The position numbers and the translations under genes were made by a program. Shown in pieces: positions 59,840-64,000 of a stretch of DNA of 64,000 nt. The DNA is from Moringa oleifera. Taxonomy: Eukaryota; Streptophyta; Magnoliopsida; Brassicales; Moringaceae. Where the stretch lies: assembly GCA_021397835.1 (NCBI GenBank), contig JAJFZO010000433.1:620001-684000 (forward strand). The letters are read 5' to 3'. Below the pieces are notes generated by a model. The model saw only the letters and a list, made by a program, of their open reading frames with translations, did no database searches and was not told the DNA's origin. Position 1 is the stretch's first letter. Each line of letters begins with the position of its first letter.

Positions 59840-62361
59840 CCACTTCAGTCAGTGCTGGCGAATGCCGGTGCTTTGGGCATTCAGTGGCCCACACGAATTC
59901 CTGGGCTCCACAGCAGTAAATCAAGAGGGTTAGATGATTGGCCATCTCTCCTCAAGTTTAAATTGAACTTCCATTTCAAATCATTTGGTTTTCCATAGTT
60001 TCTTTTTGTTTTTAGGAAAAAGCTTGAGATTTTTTTGCCAAAATCATACCTTTGCTTTTCCTCCCGAGTAAGAGTTAACCATAATATGGATTTGGTTGAA
60101 CAATATCTCTTCACTTCCTTTAATAGGTGTCACCAATAAATGCATTCTGACAGTTAATGGGTATTTTGTTTGATAAATATGTTTACATGTCAACATTAAT
60201 TTGAATATGTTAATTTTTAAAAAAAATTATGAAAAGCCATAATTTAATAAAATTAATTATTGATTTTTTAATTTATTTTTGTATCAATATTATAAATTAT
60301 AAAATTATATATTTTTATTATAAAAAAACTTAACACAAAATCACTTAAAAATCTTTATTATGTTTGTTTTGCTTGAAAACTCAAGGACCACCAAAAAAAA
60401 AAAAAAAGCCATTTGAGGAGGCAAAAATGTACCAAAATCAAAATTGTCTAAAGGTGAAATGAAGACCAAAATAAAAAGAGCTTAAAATCTTATATAATAT
60501 TAAATGAAATCAATTTTAAACAACAAAAGACTTCATAATTTAGATTTTTGTAGTCATTTTTTGTGTTTATGTTGATGGACACTTCAGTTGTCTATAATAA
60601 GATCAATAACATATTACTCGTAGTCAAGATTTAGTTTTTGACTGTTTGATTTCAATGCTTAAAAGTCAAACCCACTACTACTTGTTTAGTCCCATTAAAT
60701 TAGAAAACTATATATTAAACAATTAAATAAACAAATATTATAGATATGGAGAGAGTGAATGAATTTGGGCATCAAGGTTACCCTTACTTGTTTGTCCTGT
60801 TGAGATTCTGTTTCGTCATCATATCATGAGGTTTTCTCTCTTTAACCACAATAATTTGGTTCTGGATCACAGTAAAACACAAGCTAGTTAATCCACACCA
60901 TTGATACTTTCTTGTCTATCTCCCTGATTTTCCCAGAAAATGAAGAAACCAACATCCAAATTGCGGAATCAACGGGAAAATGCAGATATAAATTAGGGGA
61001 AAATTAATCAGCCCGAGATTAGCTATTAACGAGTGACTAAGACAAGGTTAAGGTAAGCAAAGTCACATCTTCACTTTATGCAACATCACTAAATCATCAG
61101 GCTCGCTGTTAATCTGTCAATATCAAGATAAACTAAATCTCTCCTAAACACAAATATAAATGGTAAAAATATATATATATATATATATTTGTTGATCTAA
61201 AGTTTTATTGGTTTTTAATAAATAATTTAAATATATATATTTTTAAAATTTTATTAAATTAATATAATTAAAAATAAATATATAAAATTAATCTTTATTA
61301 AATTATCACATCTCAAATTTTTTAAAAAAATTAACACAATCAAAATTTAAAAAAAAAAAAATTCTAAAACTCAAGAATTGCACGGTGCATTTAATCAAAA
61401 GTATTCTTCAAAAGCCTTAAAACTTTTACAGAGCTTAGCTCTTAGGATTTCTCGTGCCAAAGCCGGCAACATGATAAGCATATCCCAAAATGTTAGCAAA
61501 GTGATTGTGACATATGCCAAAGGTCAATAATTATACAATTAACACCTGCTTGAAAAATAAAATGTGATAAACAATTAAAGTATACTAATCAATGCAAGCG
61601 GTAATCAGGAAGATAATAATATATTAATGCAGCCAAGAAATCAGATATATATATATATATATATATAATAGGAGAAAAGTAAGTTCAGCTTTGAACAATT
61701 ATGTTGTTATTGACCAGTGCAGCTTAGGTTAATTAAACAGTCCATTAGCACCAACGAGATTCCTAGGTGCAGAGAGACAGTGGCAAGTAAAGGCTTATCT
61801 GAATGCACTGCATCATCAGAAATAACCTTACTTTCAATGCACTGCATCATCAGAAATTCTGTTCAGATAATACATAACAAGATGAACCAGTTCCAACACA
61901 TTCATCAATTCAGTGAAGAAAAAGTAAACTTTCCCCCTACTCCCACCAAAGAGAAAACCCTAAATTGGAGGAGGGTGGTGGGGAGTGGACAGAGACAGGA
62001 AAGAGTATTTTTTTCCATACACGACTCTGAAAGAGGAAGCACCCATACACGATACACTTTCATACACAAAGTGCTGTAATTTAATAGGTGAAGTGCACAT
62101 GAAAGGCAAGAGGTGGGGGTGTCCTTGGGGTTTCTATGTCTAGCGATAACTTACAGGGCTGCTAATTATTTTGAATAATTGAAAAGAATAGCCGAATGAA
62201 AGGACATCCAAGAAAGAGATTTCAATGTACCGTGCTTGCCCATGTTTAAAAAGCAATGAAACTAAAGAGAACGAAATAGTGGCCCCAAGGAGAAGGTAGG
62301 CGACATTAGCATTTGACTGAGAACATACCTCAGCTGCATATGTAGACAAAAATGCATGTGC
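59840..62361. other. AT-rich intergenic region
   Basis: This is 2.5 kb between the TRM promoter and the RecQ gene 3' end. It holds (TA)n tracts at about 61170-61189 and 61648-61667, and a 22-bp direct repeat at 61802-61823 and 61836-61857 (AATGCACTGCATCATCAGAA core). The last 250 bases are likely RecQ 3' UTR. No gene is seen. Confidence 0.6.
61802..61857. repeat. 22-bp direct repeat, 34-bp period
   Basis: The two copies, 61802-61823 and 61836-61857, are identical and start AATGCACTGCATCATCAGAA. Confidence 0.9.

Positions 62362-64000
<1,639 letters not shown>

Overview
The window is nuclear DNA of a flowering plant, most likely a eudicot. The genes are split by GT-AG introns, the intergenic DNA is very AT-rich with (TA)n tracts, and the content is plant-specific: a vacuolar H+-pyrophosphatase, a chromomethylase, CKI1-like and NAC relics, a PPR protein, a TRM/DUF4378 protein and DUF1645. 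The species cannot be named from the sequence alone. I assembled exon models by hand from the reading frames and splice sites. Every protein-coding model that lies wholly inside the window closes in frame at a length normal for its family.

Layout, left to right: the 3' end of an RNA pseudouridine synthase gene (1-341, +); type I vacuolar H+-PPase (3544-7054, +); about 4 kb of AT-rich DNA with a small Mutator-like relic; calreticulin (11496-14894, +) behind a promoter carrying an ERSE and a P-UPRE-like site; a CKI1-type histidine kinase pseudogene (about 15540-19260, -); about 2 kb of AT-rich DNA; chromomethylase CMT3-type (22230-28614, +) with E2F-like sites upstream; a 0.93-kb element with long terminal inverted repeats that carries a NAC gene fragment (29447-30379); SAR1 GTPase (31177-32815, +); tRNA-Ala(AGC); a small secreted DUF7731-like protein (34124-35035, +); a 73-residue unknown protein (35429-35650, -); a PPR protein (37237-38691, -); the spliceosomal zinc-finger protein Snu23/ZMAT2 (39390-42922, -); tRNA-Pro(CGG); PDI of the PDIL2-1/UNE5 type (43554-47439, +); a DUF1645 protein (50375-51589, -); a TRM/DUF4378 protein (54803-58787, -); and the 3' half of a RecQ helicase of the RECQL2/MED34 type (62362 to beyond 64000, -).

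Three genes serve the early secretory pathway: calreticulin (ER lectin chaperone), PDI (ER disulfide formation) and SAR1 (COPII budding). Only calreticulin shows clear unfolded-protein-response elements. The genes are otherwise a typical unrelated plant gene neighbourhood.

The most unusual items are: the NAC fragment exactly enclosed by about 142-bp inverted repeats that differ almost only by transitions (a Pack-MULE-like capture); the multiply broken CKI1-like kinase; the ERSE plus P-UPRE-like pair upstream of calreticulin; the E2F-like sites before the chromomethylase; and a perfect 25-bp inverted repeat inside a RecQ intron.
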